NCBI GenBank assembly: GCA_032250675.1
Contig: JAVVEY010000084.1
Span: 1-11,855, forward strand
Source of the DNA: Gaopeijia sp032250675
GTDB lineage: Bacteria; Gemmatimonadota; Gemmatimonadetes; Longimicrobiales; Gaopeijiaceae
DNA length: 11,855 bases
Direction of reading: 5' to 3'
The number at the start of each line of letters is the position of its first letter. The first letter of the stretch is position 1. This document shows, in pieces, positions 5,717 to 11,835 of this stretch. A model generated the notes under the pieces. It did no database searches. It saw only the letters and a program-made list of their open reading frames with translations, and was not told the DNA's origin. The translations under genes were made by a program, and so were the position numbers.

Positions 5717-8143
5717 TCAGGTGGGGCGCGACGAGAGCACCGTGTCGATCGCCTCGACCACGCGCTCCGCGTCCGAATCGGTCAGGACGAGGGGGCCTCG
5801 CAGCTTGATCACATTATGGTCGGGACCGTCGACGCCGGTCAGAATTCCGCGCGCCTTGAGTCCTTCGACCACCCGATCCGCCGTGTCGGGATCGGGGGTT
5901 CGCGCGTCGCGGTCCGTCACGATCTCGACACCGAGGAAGAGCCCCATCCCACGCACGTCACCGATCGACTCGTGGCGTTCCACGAGATCGGCGAGTCCGT
6001 TGCGGAGGTGTGCTCCCACGCACTCGGCATTCGCCGGGAGCCGCTCGTCATCGAGGACGTCGAGCACCGCGGTACCTGCGGCGCACGCCACCGGGTTGCC
6101 CCCGAAGGTGCTGAAGAACTCCATCCCCGTGTCGAAGGCCTCGGAGAGCGCGCGCGTCGTGATGACCGCGGCGAGGGGGAAGCCGTTTCCGAGGGGTTTG
6201 CCGAGGACGACGAGGTCGGGGACGACGCTCTCCGTCTCGAACCCCCACATCACCCTCCCCAGTCGACCGAGTCCGGTCTGCACCTCATCCGCGATCACGA
6301 CGCCGCCGGCGTCGCGGACCGCCGCGTACGCGCCGGGGAGGTACCCCTTCGGCGGCACGATCTGGCCGCCCACACCGGGGAAGGTCTCGAGGAGGAGTGC
6401 GGCGGGCGCGCACCCCTCGGCGCAGAGCTGATCGACCCGCTCCGCCAGATCGTTCGCGTAGCGCACGCCCGGATCCGCGTCGCGCCCCGCGCGCCAGCGC
6501 CCACGGTACGGGTCGGGGAGCGCCACCGGGTGGACCCACGCCGGGGTTCCTCCTCCCCCCGGGCCATGCGCCTTGTACGGACTCGCGTCGATCAGCGTGC
6601 TCGTGTGCCCGTGATATGCCGCGTCCTGCACGATGAGGTCCCGGCGCCCCGTCGCGGTGCGCGCGATGCGCAGGGCGAGCTCATTGGCCTCCGAGGCGGA
6701 GTTGAGGAGCCAGACGGTATCGAGGGGATCCGGGAAGAGCGCCGCGAGGCGATCGATGTAGTCGAGGCGGAGCTGGCTCAGATAGCGGGTGTTGGTCGCC
6801 AGGAGTCCGGTCTGTCGCGCGATCGCCTCGGTCACGTGCGGATGCGAGTGACCCACGTGCGCGACATTGTTGTAGAGATCGAGCCAGGTGCGACCCTGCG
6901 CGTCGTAGAGGTACTGCCGCCACCCGCGCACCATGTGGACCGGTTCCGCGTACGAGAGCGCGAGGGAGGGGCCGGTACGCGCCCGGCGCCGCGCGAGAAG
7001 ACCCTCGGCGGGCACCGACGCTGCGGGTACATCCGTCGGGGCCGAGGTGCCCGCGCGCGTGGACGACCCCGACGCCCGACACGAACCCGGGGCCGGATTG
7101 CGCCCACACGCCCGCCGCACCCTCGCGGTCAGGTATGCATCGTCGACCCCGTCGAGCGCCTCGATGAGCGCCCACGCCGGCGCCTCCGAGACCGTCAGAT
7201 AGGTGTCACCCGGACACTCCCTCGCCCGACCCGCCGACATCGTCACGCTGATCGCGAGGCGCATCCGTACGAGAGGCGCCACCACATCGAGTTCGAGGTC
7301 CGTGACCGTCACGCCCGCGCGCGCGAGCTCTTCGCTCCACCCCGCCACCACCTCGGCGATCGTGCCGACCGGGTCGCCCGAGCGCATCGCCGCGTACGCC
7401 GCCGCGACGGCCGGCTCGCAGATGCGGGCGGTCTCGAGGAGATCGCCGAAGTCGATCACCCCGACCGGCCCCGCCCATGGATCGTCCGCATCGACGATCA
7501 GGTTGTGGTCATTGCCGTCGCCCTGGATCACCGAGCGGGGAAGCTCACACGCGACCGGCTCGACGCGCGCGCCGAAGCGCCGGAGCACGCGCTCCAGGAG
7601 TGCGCGACTCGCGGGTCGCGGGATGACGCGCAACCCCTCCTGCACCCACGCGCCCTGCAGCGGGTCCCACCGGTGCGGGCGCGCGGCGGCCGGGTGCGTG
7701 AAGTCGGCGAGCGCCAGATCGACCCGGCCCATGAAGCGGCCGATCGACCGGAAGAAGCGCTCCGCCGAAGCCGACGGCTCGATGCGGGCCGGAAGGACGG
7801 CGGCCAGCGTCGGGCCTCCGAGCCATGTGAGCCGGCGGACGCGGCACGCCCCCTCGACGTGCAGCGTCCTCCCACCCCGCGTCGGAATCGGGCGCGGGAC
7901 CGTGCCCTCCCCCAACCGACGCACCAGATGCCGGAGCGCGGCATCCTCCATCTCCAGGACCTCGTCGGGCGTGCTCGGGTGGACGAACTTCAGCACCGAG
8001 TCGGTGCCGTCGGGCGCGGTGACGCGGAAATTCGTGTCGATATCGCCCGGCAGGCTGCCGACCACGGAGACTCCATCTCCCACCGGCCATCCGTGCTGAA
8101 GCGCCTCTCGCGGGTCTTCCGTGGTCGTCGGGGTCATCTCCAT
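5717..8143 (-). CDS. APH-like kinase fused to class III PLP enzyme (predicted kinase/phospholyase)
   Basis: This 808-residue protein joins two enzymes. Residues about 15-345 are an aminoglycoside-phosphotransferase-fold kinase: K52 (ATP lysine), catalytic D209 and N214 in 'VIQGDGNDHNLIV', and Mg-binding D231 in 'VIDFGD'. Residues about 385-805 are a class III aminotransferase-fold domain: 'LYNNVAHVGHSHPHV', 'LLNSASEANELALRIAR', 'DAAYHGHTSTLID', D619 in 'VIADEVQTGLGRLG' and the PLP lysine K649 in 'LGKPLGNGFPLA'. The C-terminal half resembles the ammonio-phospholyases (ethanolamine-phosphate or 5-phosphohydroxylysine lyase). The N-terminal half resembles hydroxylysine kinase, so the fusion could phosphorylate an amino-alcohol and then eliminate phosphate and ammonia to an aldehyde. 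The two are joined by a Ser/Ala/Pro-rich linker (about 347-385), where longer homologues that I recall carry an M23 peptidase domain. The usual His of the HxD kinase motif is Gln (Q207). ATG codons at 8143 and 8137 are both possible starts; GGAG lies close upstream of each. It is cytoplasmic; the substrate is unproven. Confidence 0.92.
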   Translation of the reverse strand: MEMTPTTTEDPREALQHGWPVGDGVSVVGSLPGDIDTNFRVTAPDGTDSVLKFVHPSTPDEVLEMEDAALRHLVRRLGEGTVPRPIPTRGGRTLHVEGACRVRRLTWLGGPTLAAVLPARIEPSASAERFFRSIGRFMGRVDLALADFTHPAAARPHRWDPLQGAWVQEGLRVIPRPASRALLERVLRRFGARVEPVACELPRSVIQGDGNDHNLIVDADDPWAGPVGVIDFGDLLETARICEPAVAAAYAAMRSGDPVGTIAEVVAGWSEELARAGVTVTDLELDVVAPLVRMRLAISVTMSAGRARECPGDTYLTVSEAPAWALIEALDGVDDAYLTARVRRACGRNPAPGSCRASGSSTRAGTSAPTDVPAASVPAEGLLARRRARTGPSLALSYAEPVHMVRGWRQYLYDAQGRTWLDLYNNVAHVGHSHPHVTEAIARQTGLLATNTRYLSQLRLDYIDRLAALFPDPLDTVWLLNSASEANELALRIARTATGRRDLIVQDAAYHGHTSTLIDASPYKAHGPGGGGTPAWVHPVALPDPYRGRWRAGRDADPGVRYANDLAERVDQLCAEGCAPAALLLETFPGVGGQIVPPKGYLPGAYAAVRDAGGVVIADEVQTGLGRLGRVMWGFETESVVPDLVVLGKPLGNGFPLAAVITTRALSEAFDTGMEFFSTFGGNPVACAAGTAVLDVLDDERLPANAECVGAHLRNGLADLVERHESIGDVRGMGLFLGVEIVTDRDARTPDPDTADRVVEGLKARGILTGVDGPDHNVIKLRGPLVLTDSDAERVVEAIDTVLSSRPT

Positions 8144-8424
8144 GGCTCCATCAATCGGGAGGGATCGAAATGCTGCGCCCGCGCGAAGGGTCGAAGCGGA
8201 TCAATCCCGCGCGCGCGGCGATACCTGGTTACGCTGTCGGCAGAGCCGACTGAATGCCGTTGTCCGAAGAAATCCTTCGAACCGTCGATTCCGTTCCCGC
8301 CCGCGACCCGGCCACGATGCCGTCCGGGCGCGCAGCGTCCGATGCGAACGCTCGCACCCGACGCGGGTACCCCTCACTATCATCCCGTGCGCCCGGCGGG
8401 TCCGAATCAGCTCGAGAGGTGACG
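8144..8424. other. 281-base divergent intergenic region with small dyads
   Basis: The gap separates the minus-strand kinase/aminotransferase gene from the plus-strand lipoprotein gene. It holds a perfect GTCGGC-AGA-GCCGAC dyad (8236-8250) and a CGAAG/CTTCG hairpin (8265-8279). TATCAT at 8378-8383 could be a -10 for the lipoprotein gene, though no matching -35 is visible. The plus-strand frame upstream of the lipoprotein ATG is open from 8254, but it lacks a ribosome-binding site and would bury the signal peptide. No sigma-54 element was found here. Confidence 0.5.
8236..8250. promoter_or_regulatory. Perfect 6-3-6 dyad, possible operator
   Basis: GTCGGC and GCCGAC flank AGA. It lies 93 bases from the start of the minus-strand kinase/aminotransferase gene and 175 bases from the lipoprotein start, a place where a repressor or activator of either gene could bind. 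It could equally be a small RNA hairpin. Confidence 0.3.
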
Positions 8425-9051
8425 ATGAATCGCCGTACCTGCATCACGTTGGCTGCGCTCGGCGTGCTCGTCGGATGCACGGTATATCCGGTGTCGCTCA
8501 CCGAGGGCCCACGCCCCGATCCCGTCTTCGTCGACTTCAGCCGCACCCTCATCTGGCCCGTCGAGATCGAACTCGAGACGCGCTCCTGGGTCGCTCTCTT
8601 CTCGATGGACGACCTCCTCTCGATGGAGTTCCCGCTCGTCCCCGTCTCGCGCCTGGAAGAAATCTACGAAGCTCATATCGATATCCACCACACCCGCGTC
8701 CTGCGATTCCGCTTGCGGCACCCCTGGGTGCACCCCGACTCGGTCCCCGATCCCTTCCTCTGGATGCCGCCTCCCCTCACGGCGGGGCGACACGAACTCG
8801 AGTTCCCGTACGAGCCCTACATCATTCAGCACCCCCGCTCGCCCCTCGACTGCGACTACTGGCTCCTCGTCGCCTCGGATTCACCGCTGTACCTCAAGGG
8901 CCTCTTCGAGCTCGAGGATCTTCGCGTCGATCCGTCTCCGGAGGGGCGGGCCCGTGATGTGCTGAAGGCGCTCGGGCTGACGGCCGACGTGCCCGGGTGG
9001 AGCGCAACGCTCCAGCAGGGTCCGTGTGATGAGATCGGGCGGCAGCGGTGA
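8425..9051 (+). CDS. Lipoprotein of unknown function
   Basis: This is a 208-residue predicted lipoprotein. The N-terminus MNRRTCITLAALGVLVGC has two Arg, a hydrophobic core and the lipobox LVGC, with the lipidated Cys at residue 18. The start is set by GAGGTGA (8416-8422), 5 bases after GAGG, and by the signal peptide. The frame itself extends upstream to 8254. The mature part has no repeats or membrane segments. The segment 'DYWLLVASDSPLYLKGLFEL' (about 144-163) is faintly like the end of DUF4384-type surface domains, which I would not rely on. C143 and C201 could pair. It faces the divergent kinase/aminotransferase gene and is followed by a hairpin and then the sigma-54 promoter of the peptidase gene, so it is probably a separate transcription unit. 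No role can be assigned. Confidence 0.85.
   Translation: MNRRTCITLAALGVLVGCTVYPVSLTEGPRPDPVFVDFSRTLIWPVEIELETRSWVALFSMDDLLSMEFPLVPVSRLEEIYEAHIDIHHTRVLRFRLRHPWVHPDSVPDPFLWMPPPLTAGRHELEFPYEPYIIQHPRSPLDCDYWLLVASDSPLYLKGLFELEDLRVDPSPEGRARDVLKALGLTADVPGWSATLQQGPCDEIGRQR
8998..9014. promoter_or_regulatory. Perfect 7-3-7 dyad, candidate enhancer site for the sigma-54 promoter
   Basis: TGGAGCG and CGCTCCA flank CAA. The dyad lies inside the last codons of the lipoprotein gene (encoding Trp-Ser-Ala-Thr-Leu). Its centre is about 125 bases upstream of the predicted start of the sigma-54 promoter at 9107-9122. Enhancer-binding activators usually bind 80-150 bases upstream of such promoters, so the position fits. 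Binding is an inference. Confidence 0.4.
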
Positions 9052-9071
9052 GACGGGCGCGTTGCATCGCA

Positions 9072-9100
9072 CGGCGGTCCGGTCGGGGCGGGGGCCGCCG
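9072..9100 (+). terminator. Possible terminator hairpin after the lipoprotein gene
   Basis: CGGCGG (9072-9077) and CCGCCG (9095-9100) can pair across a G-rich 17-base loop, 20 bases past the lipoprotein stop and just before the next promoter. It has no T-tract. Confidence 0.35.
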
Positions 9101-9106
9101 AGATCC

Positions 9107-9122
9107 CGGCACATAACTTGCA
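9107..9122 (+). promoter_or_regulatory. Sigma-54 (-24/-12) promoter of the serine peptidase unit
   Basis: CGGCACA-TAAC-TTGCA matches the RpoN consensus TGGCACG-N4-TTGCA at 10 of 12 defined positions. It has the invariant GG (9108-9109) and GC (9120-9121) exactly 10 bases apart. The expected transcript start is near 9133, giving a leader of about 48 bases to the ATG at 9181. The orientation and distance suit the peptidase gene. Confidence 0.75.
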
Positions 9123-9128
9123 TTCATC

Positions 9129-9157
9129 CCGGAGCGAGAGAGACGGTATCCCTCCGG
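9129..9157 (+). promoter_or_regulatory. Inverted repeat at the transcript start of the peptidase unit
   Basis: CCGGAG (9129-9134) and CTCCGG (9152-9157) are perfect arms separated by 17 bases, lying at or just after the predicted sigma-54 start point. They could form an RNA hairpin upstream of the GAGGTG ribosome-binding site (9170-9175) or be a protein-binding site. Confidence 0.3.
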
Positions 9158-9180
9158 AATAGAATGTGTGAGGTGCTTCA

Positions 9181-10182
9181 ATGGCGCAGGATGCCGCCGG
9201 GATTCACGAGGTACTGCTCCGCCACCGTGACGCGCTTCTCGGTCGCGAGGGTGTCGTGGCCGTGGGAATCGGCTTCAAGGTCAGCGCCGGTCGGCGAACG
9301 GACCAGCGATGCATCGCCTGCTCGGTGATCGAGAAGAAGCCCCAGGCCCTCCTCGACGAGGTCGATCGGGTGCCGCCCGTCCTCGACGGGGTGCGTACCG
9401 ATGTGGTCCAGACCGGCCGTATTCGCGCTCTGATGGTCCGTACGGAACGACAGCGTCCGTCGCCGGGGGGCGTGAGCATCGCGCACCCCGGTGTGACGGC
9501 GGGAACGCTCGGGTGTGTCGTCCGGCGCAACGGCGCTCCGATGATTCTCTCGAACAACCATGTGCTCGCCGACAGCAACGACGCCGAGATCGGAGACCCG
9601 ATCTACCAGCCCGGTCCCGCTGATGGCGGGACGTCGGCCGACACGATCGCTCACCTCGAGGACTTCGTGCCGATCTCGTTCACCGGAGGCGATCCCGACA
9701 CCGAGTGTCCGGTGGGAAGCGGGATCGCGGGGCTCCTGAACGCGCTGGCCGCCCTCTCCGGGAGTCGCACCCGGGTGCGAACCGTCCGGATCCAGGAGGA
9801 AGCGAACCTCGTCGACGCCGCGCTCGCGCGACCCATCAGCGCCGACGCGGTCGAGGACCGGATCCTCGAGATCGGCACGCCGTCGGGCATCGCTGAAGGG
9901 GCCCTGGGGATGGAGGTGCAGAAGAGCGGTCGCACGACCGCGCTCACACGCGGTGAAATCATCCAGGTCGACGTCACGGTGGAGGTGAACTTCGGCGCCG
10001 GGCGTGTCGCTCGCTTCACGGACCAGCTCATGGCCGGACCGATGAGCCAGGGCGGTGACAGCGGATCGGCGGTGCTCGACTCCAAACGCAACGTCGTCGG
10101 ACTCCTCTTCGCGGGCAGCGACAGCACGACGATCATCAACCGGATCCAGAATGTGAACGATCTCCTGGGGATCACGCCGTGA
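9181..10182 (+). CDS. Trypsin-like serine peptidase with N-terminal accessory domain
   Basis: This 333-residue protein has a chymotrypsin-fold peptidase domain (about 97-330). Its catalytic triad is visible: H127 in 'ILSNNHVLA', D212 in 'NLVDAALARP' and S294 in 'QGGDSGSAVLD'. The domain arrangement resembles bacterial relatives of the plant NAL1 peptidase family. Residues about 8-83 form a separate small domain with 'GVVAVGIGFKVSAGRRTD', 'IEKKP' and 'PPVLDGVRTDVVQTG'. There is no signal peptide or membrane segment (N-terminus MAQDAAGIHEVLL), so it is cytoplasmic or leaves by a non-Sec route, unusual for a trypsin-like enzyme. GAGGTG ends 5 bases before the ATG. A sigma-54 promoter lies 60-75 bases upstream. 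The stop overlaps the start of the next gene, which encodes a free copy of the N-terminal domain. C44, C47, C112 and C176 have no obvious metal-site pattern. The substrate is unknown. Confidence 0.9.
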   Translation: MAQDAAGIHEVLLRHRDALLGREGVVAVGIGFKVSAGRRTDQRCIACSVIEKKPQALLDEVDRVPPVLDGVRTDVVQTGRIRALMVRTERQRPSPGGVSIAHPGVTAGTLGCVVRRNGAPMILSNNHVLADSNDAEIGDPIYQPGPADGGTSADTIAHLEDFVPISFTGGDPDTECPVGSGIAGLLNALAALSGSRTRVRTVRIQEEANLVDAALARPISADAVEDRILEIGTPSGIAEGALGMEVQKSGRTTALTRGEIIQVDVTVEVNFGAGRVARFTDQLMAGPMSQGGDSGSAVLDSKRNVVGLLFAGSDSTTIINRIQNVNDLLGITP

Positions 10183-10415
10183 GCACCGGGACGGGCGACG
10201 GAAGCTCGGTGAGAGACGTCACACGGCGTCACGCCGACGGTCTGATGGCGCTTCCGGGTGTACTCGCGGTCGGCGCCGGACAGGCAACCGACGGGAGGGA
10301 CGCCGTCGTCGTGACGCTGCGACGCACCGACGTGAGACTGGCCGGTGAGATCCCGGACGAGCTCGATGGATACCCGATCGTCATCCGCTTCACCGACACG
10401 ATCCGGGTGCTCTGA
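10179..10415 (+). CDS. Small protein homologous to the upstream peptidase's N-terminal domain
   Basis: This 78-residue protein starts at a GTG that overlaps the peptidase stop (GTGA). GGGGA lies 8 bases upstream, so the pair is translationally coupled. By eye it aligns over most of its length with residues 14-84 of the peptidase: 'RRHADGLMALPGVLAVGAG' against 'LRHRDALLGREGVVAVGIG', then 'EIPDELDGYPIVIRFTDTI' against 'RVPPVLDGVRTDVVQTGRI', with a shorter first loop. It has no signal peptide, no cysteine and no catalytic residues. It could bind the peptidase in trans as an inhibitor, chaperone or adaptor, or recognise the same ligand as the peptidase's own N-domain. The homology is seen by eye; the role is inference. 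Confidence 0.8.
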   Translation: MSTGTGDGSSVRDVTRRHADGLMALPGVLAVGAGQATDGRDAVVVTLRRTDVRLAGEIPDELDGYPIVIRFTDTIRVL

Positions 10416-10454
10416 GCCGGCCCCCATCCCTCTTCTCCTCTCACGATCACCGCA

Positions 10455-10483
10455 CCCCCTCTCCGGACTTCGCCGGAAGGGGG
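10455..10483 (+). terminator. Strong hairpin between the small gene and the barrel gene
   Basis: CCCCCT plus TCCGG pairs with CCGGA plus AGGGGG (11 pairs, one bulged C at 10461) around a 6-base loop. No T-run follows; the next bases are CCCTCATGA. It may end or reduce transcription from the sigma-54 unit before the barrel gene, or protect the upstream mRNA. The A-rich ribosome-binding site of the next gene begins 15 bases later. Confidence 0.5.
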
Positions 10484-10510
10484 CCCTCATGAACCCGAAA
10501 GGAATGACCC

Positions 10511-11170
10511 ATGTGTGAGCATTTCAAGAGCCTTCGATCGATGCGCAATCCGGGCGTCGTCTTCGCCCTTGCCATCGGCTCACTTCTGGCCTCGGCCCCC
10601 GAGGCGTCCGCGCAGGTCGCCTGGGACACGCCGCTCCTCGCGCACCCCTTCGCCCCGGAAGGATGGGGTATCTACGTGGCTGAAACCGATCCCGGTGACG
10701 ACATCGCAACCTTCGGGCAGTGGCGTGGCCGGTGGCACGGGCACCGGGTCGCCATTCGTGCCGGGATCGGGGAGGAAGCCGACGACGACCTCGCCGTCTT
10801 CAGCGGCGTCGATGTGTCGGGCTCCCTCTATCGGGCGCAGGACGGCGATCCCCCGCTGGCGCTCGACTGGGTCTCGGGGTTCGGACTCGGCATCGGAGAG
10901 GACGTCCTCGTCTCGATCCCCCTCGGGGTCGTCGCCGGATGGAACATCGCGCTGGACGACGCGACGATCCGACCGTACGGTGGCCCGAGAGTCGTCCTGG
11001 ACGGGTGGATCGGCGACGACACTCCGCGTGGGGACGACGACCTCGAACTGGAGGTCCTCGTGGACCTGGGCGCCGACTTCGTCTTCGATCCAGGGTGGGC
11101 GATCCGCTTCGGCGCGACGCTGGGCGATCGCGACGGGATCGCGGTCGGGGTCGCGCTCCCGGCCGGATGA
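10511..11170 (+). CDS. Small exported barrel-like protein, probably outer membrane
   Basis: This 219-residue protein has a Sec signal peptide: basic start MCEHFKSLRSMRNP, hydrophobic core 'GVVFALAIGSLLASA', and predicted cleavage after 'EASA' at 34 before Gln. AAAGGA (10498-10503) lies 7 bases before the ATG and supports this start over the Met at residue 11. The mature part alternates hydrophobic and acidic residues in short strands ('HRVAIRAGIG', 'GSLYRAQ', 'SGFGLGIGEDVLVSIPLGVV', 'IRPYGGPRVVLDGW', 'AIRFGATLGDRDGIAVGVAL'), as in small 8-10 strand outer-membrane barrels. The last strand ends close to the C-terminus but without a terminal Phe. It follows the peptidase pair by 95 bases containing a hairpin. 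No promoter is visible in that gap, so it may be read through from the sigma-54 promoter. No function is assigned. Confidence 0.82.
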   Translation: MCEHFKSLRSMRNPGVVFALAIGSLLASAPEASAQVAWDTPLLAHPFAPEGWGIYVAETDPGDDIATFGQWRGRWHGHRVAIRAGIGEEADDDLAVFSGVDVSGSLYRAQDGDPPLALDWVSGFGLGIGEDVLVSIPLGVVAGWNIALDDATIRPYGGPRVVLDGWIGDDTPRGDDDLELEVLVDLGADFVFDPGWAIRFGATLGDRDGIAVGVALPAG

Positions 11171-11215
11171 GATCGATCGATCGTTCCGCCCCCGGTCCCC
11201 GAGGGTGGGTCATAC

Positions 11216-11265
11216 GCATCCGGGCACCCTCCCCCGGCGTAGACCGGAGGAGGATGCCCGGATGC
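11216..11265. terminator. Very strong bidirectional terminator hairpin
   Basis: GCATCCGGGCA (11216-11226) and TGCCCGGATGC (11255-11265) are perfect arms. The next 11 bases inward also pair except at two positions, which are C-A on the plus strand and G-U wobbles in minus-strand RNA. The result is a 22-base stem with a 6-base loop. It lies between the ends of the convergent barrel gene (11170) and secreted-protein gene (11315). There is no classic T-tract on either side; the stem continuity is better for minus-strand transcripts. Confidence 0.75.
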
Positions 11266-11314
11266 TCTCAGCCGCAGGTCATCCCCGGAAGGAAACCCAC
11301 GGAGGGAGCCGTGC

Positions 11315-11737
11315 TCACGAGCCGGTCATGACCTCCAACTGACCGGAGCACTCACCGGATTCACCCCGGAGGGTGAACTCGTGGACGCCGGCCGCGGCAT
11401 CCTCGGTGTTGATCCAGACGACGACGACATCCTCCGCCATCATCTGGAGCGGACCACCCGTCCGGCTGACGGGTGGCAGGGCAGCTGGATCGGCGAGCGT
11501 AAGCCCGCTCCCCTGAGCAGCCCTGAACTCCTGTACGTCACCGATCGACTCGGAGAGGGTGACCACGACGCGCAACGCCGGTGCGCCGAGCGCCGCACGC
11601 GTCTCCTGGTCCACCTGGGCGGTGCACTGCGCGACGTCCTGCGGATCGACGTCCACAACCGCCGCGCTCGAAGGGGTGAAAGTTGCGGGCACCATCGCCA
11701 GCGCGGCGACGAGCCCGATTCCTGGGGGAGTCCTCAT
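11315..11737 (-). CDS. Small secreted protein of unknown function
   Basis: This 140-residue protein begins MRTPPGIGLVAALAMVPATF and has a Sec signal peptide ending near 'PSSA' (about residue 25). The mature part is about 115 residues, acidic and Val/Ala-rich, and holds just two cysteines, C38 and C130, which could form a disulfide. Strand-like stretches ('LRVVVTLSE', 'EDVVVVWINTED', 'VHEFTLRGE') suggest a small all-beta or alpha/beta fold. No domain was recognised. The start is firm: AGGAGG (complement of 11744-11749) lies 6 bases before the ATG. A sigma-54 promoter that matches every consensus position lies about 83-98 bases upstream, and a strong hairpin sits in the leader. It is convergent with the barrel gene. 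The cleaved protein would be periplasmic or released; the regulation suggests production under a specific condition. Confidence 0.83.
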   Translation of the reverse strand: MRTPPGIGLVAALAMVPATFTPSSAAVVDVDPQDVAQCTAQVDQETRAALGAPALRVVVTLSESIGDVQEFRAAQGSGLTLADPAALPPVSRTGGPLQMMAEDVVVVWINTEDAAAGVHEFTLRGESGECSGQLEVMTGS

Positions 11738-11770
11738 GACGAACCTCCTGGATCTTGTGGGTCATGTCTG

Positions 11771-11798
11771 GAACGAGGTGGCGATACGCCACCCGTTC
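11771..11798 (-). promoter_or_regulatory. Strong hairpin in the 5' leader of the small secreted protein gene
   Basis: GGTGGCG and CGCCACC flank a 3-base ATA, and outside them GAACG and CGTTC also pair, with one unpaired base at 11776. This gives 12 pairs. It lies between the predicted sigma-54 start (near 11809) and the ribosome-binding site (11744-11749), so it would be in the mRNA leader. It could be an RNA stability or control element, or a DNA operator just downstream of the promoter. Confidence 0.6.
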
Positions 11799-11819
11799 GC
11801 TGCGGACTCACGAAGAAGA

Positions 11820-11835
11820 TGCAAACGGCGTGCCA
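11820..11835 (-). promoter_or_regulatory. Consensus sigma-54 (-24/-12) promoter of the small secreted protein gene
   Basis: Read on the minus strand, TGGCACG-CCGT-TTGCA matches all 12 defined positions of the RpoN consensus TGGCACG-N4-TTGCW. GG is at 11834-11833 and GC at 11822-11821, with 10 bases between. The predicted start is near 11809, giving a leader of about 72 bases to the ATG at 11737. Upstream activator sites would lie beyond the right edge. Confidence 0.85.

Noticed and set aside
5672..8422. A plus-strand open frame of 916 codons opposite the kinase/aminotransferase gene
   Set aside because: The translation is Arg/His/Pro-rich with no domain, while the opposite strand encodes two well-conserved enzyme domains. 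In GC-rich DNA the antisense frame lacks stops.
8254..8424. Fifty-seven-codon N-terminal extension of the lipoprotein
   Set aside because: The lipobox signal peptide begins at 8425 directly after a good GAGGTGA. The extension has no ribosome-binding site and would prevent lipoprotein export.
10489..10518. A 9-codon open frame (MNPKGMTHV) overlapping the start of the barrel gene, as a possible leader peptide
   Set aside because: It has no ribosome-binding site of its own and no amino-acid run typical of attenuation peptides. The length is expected by chance.
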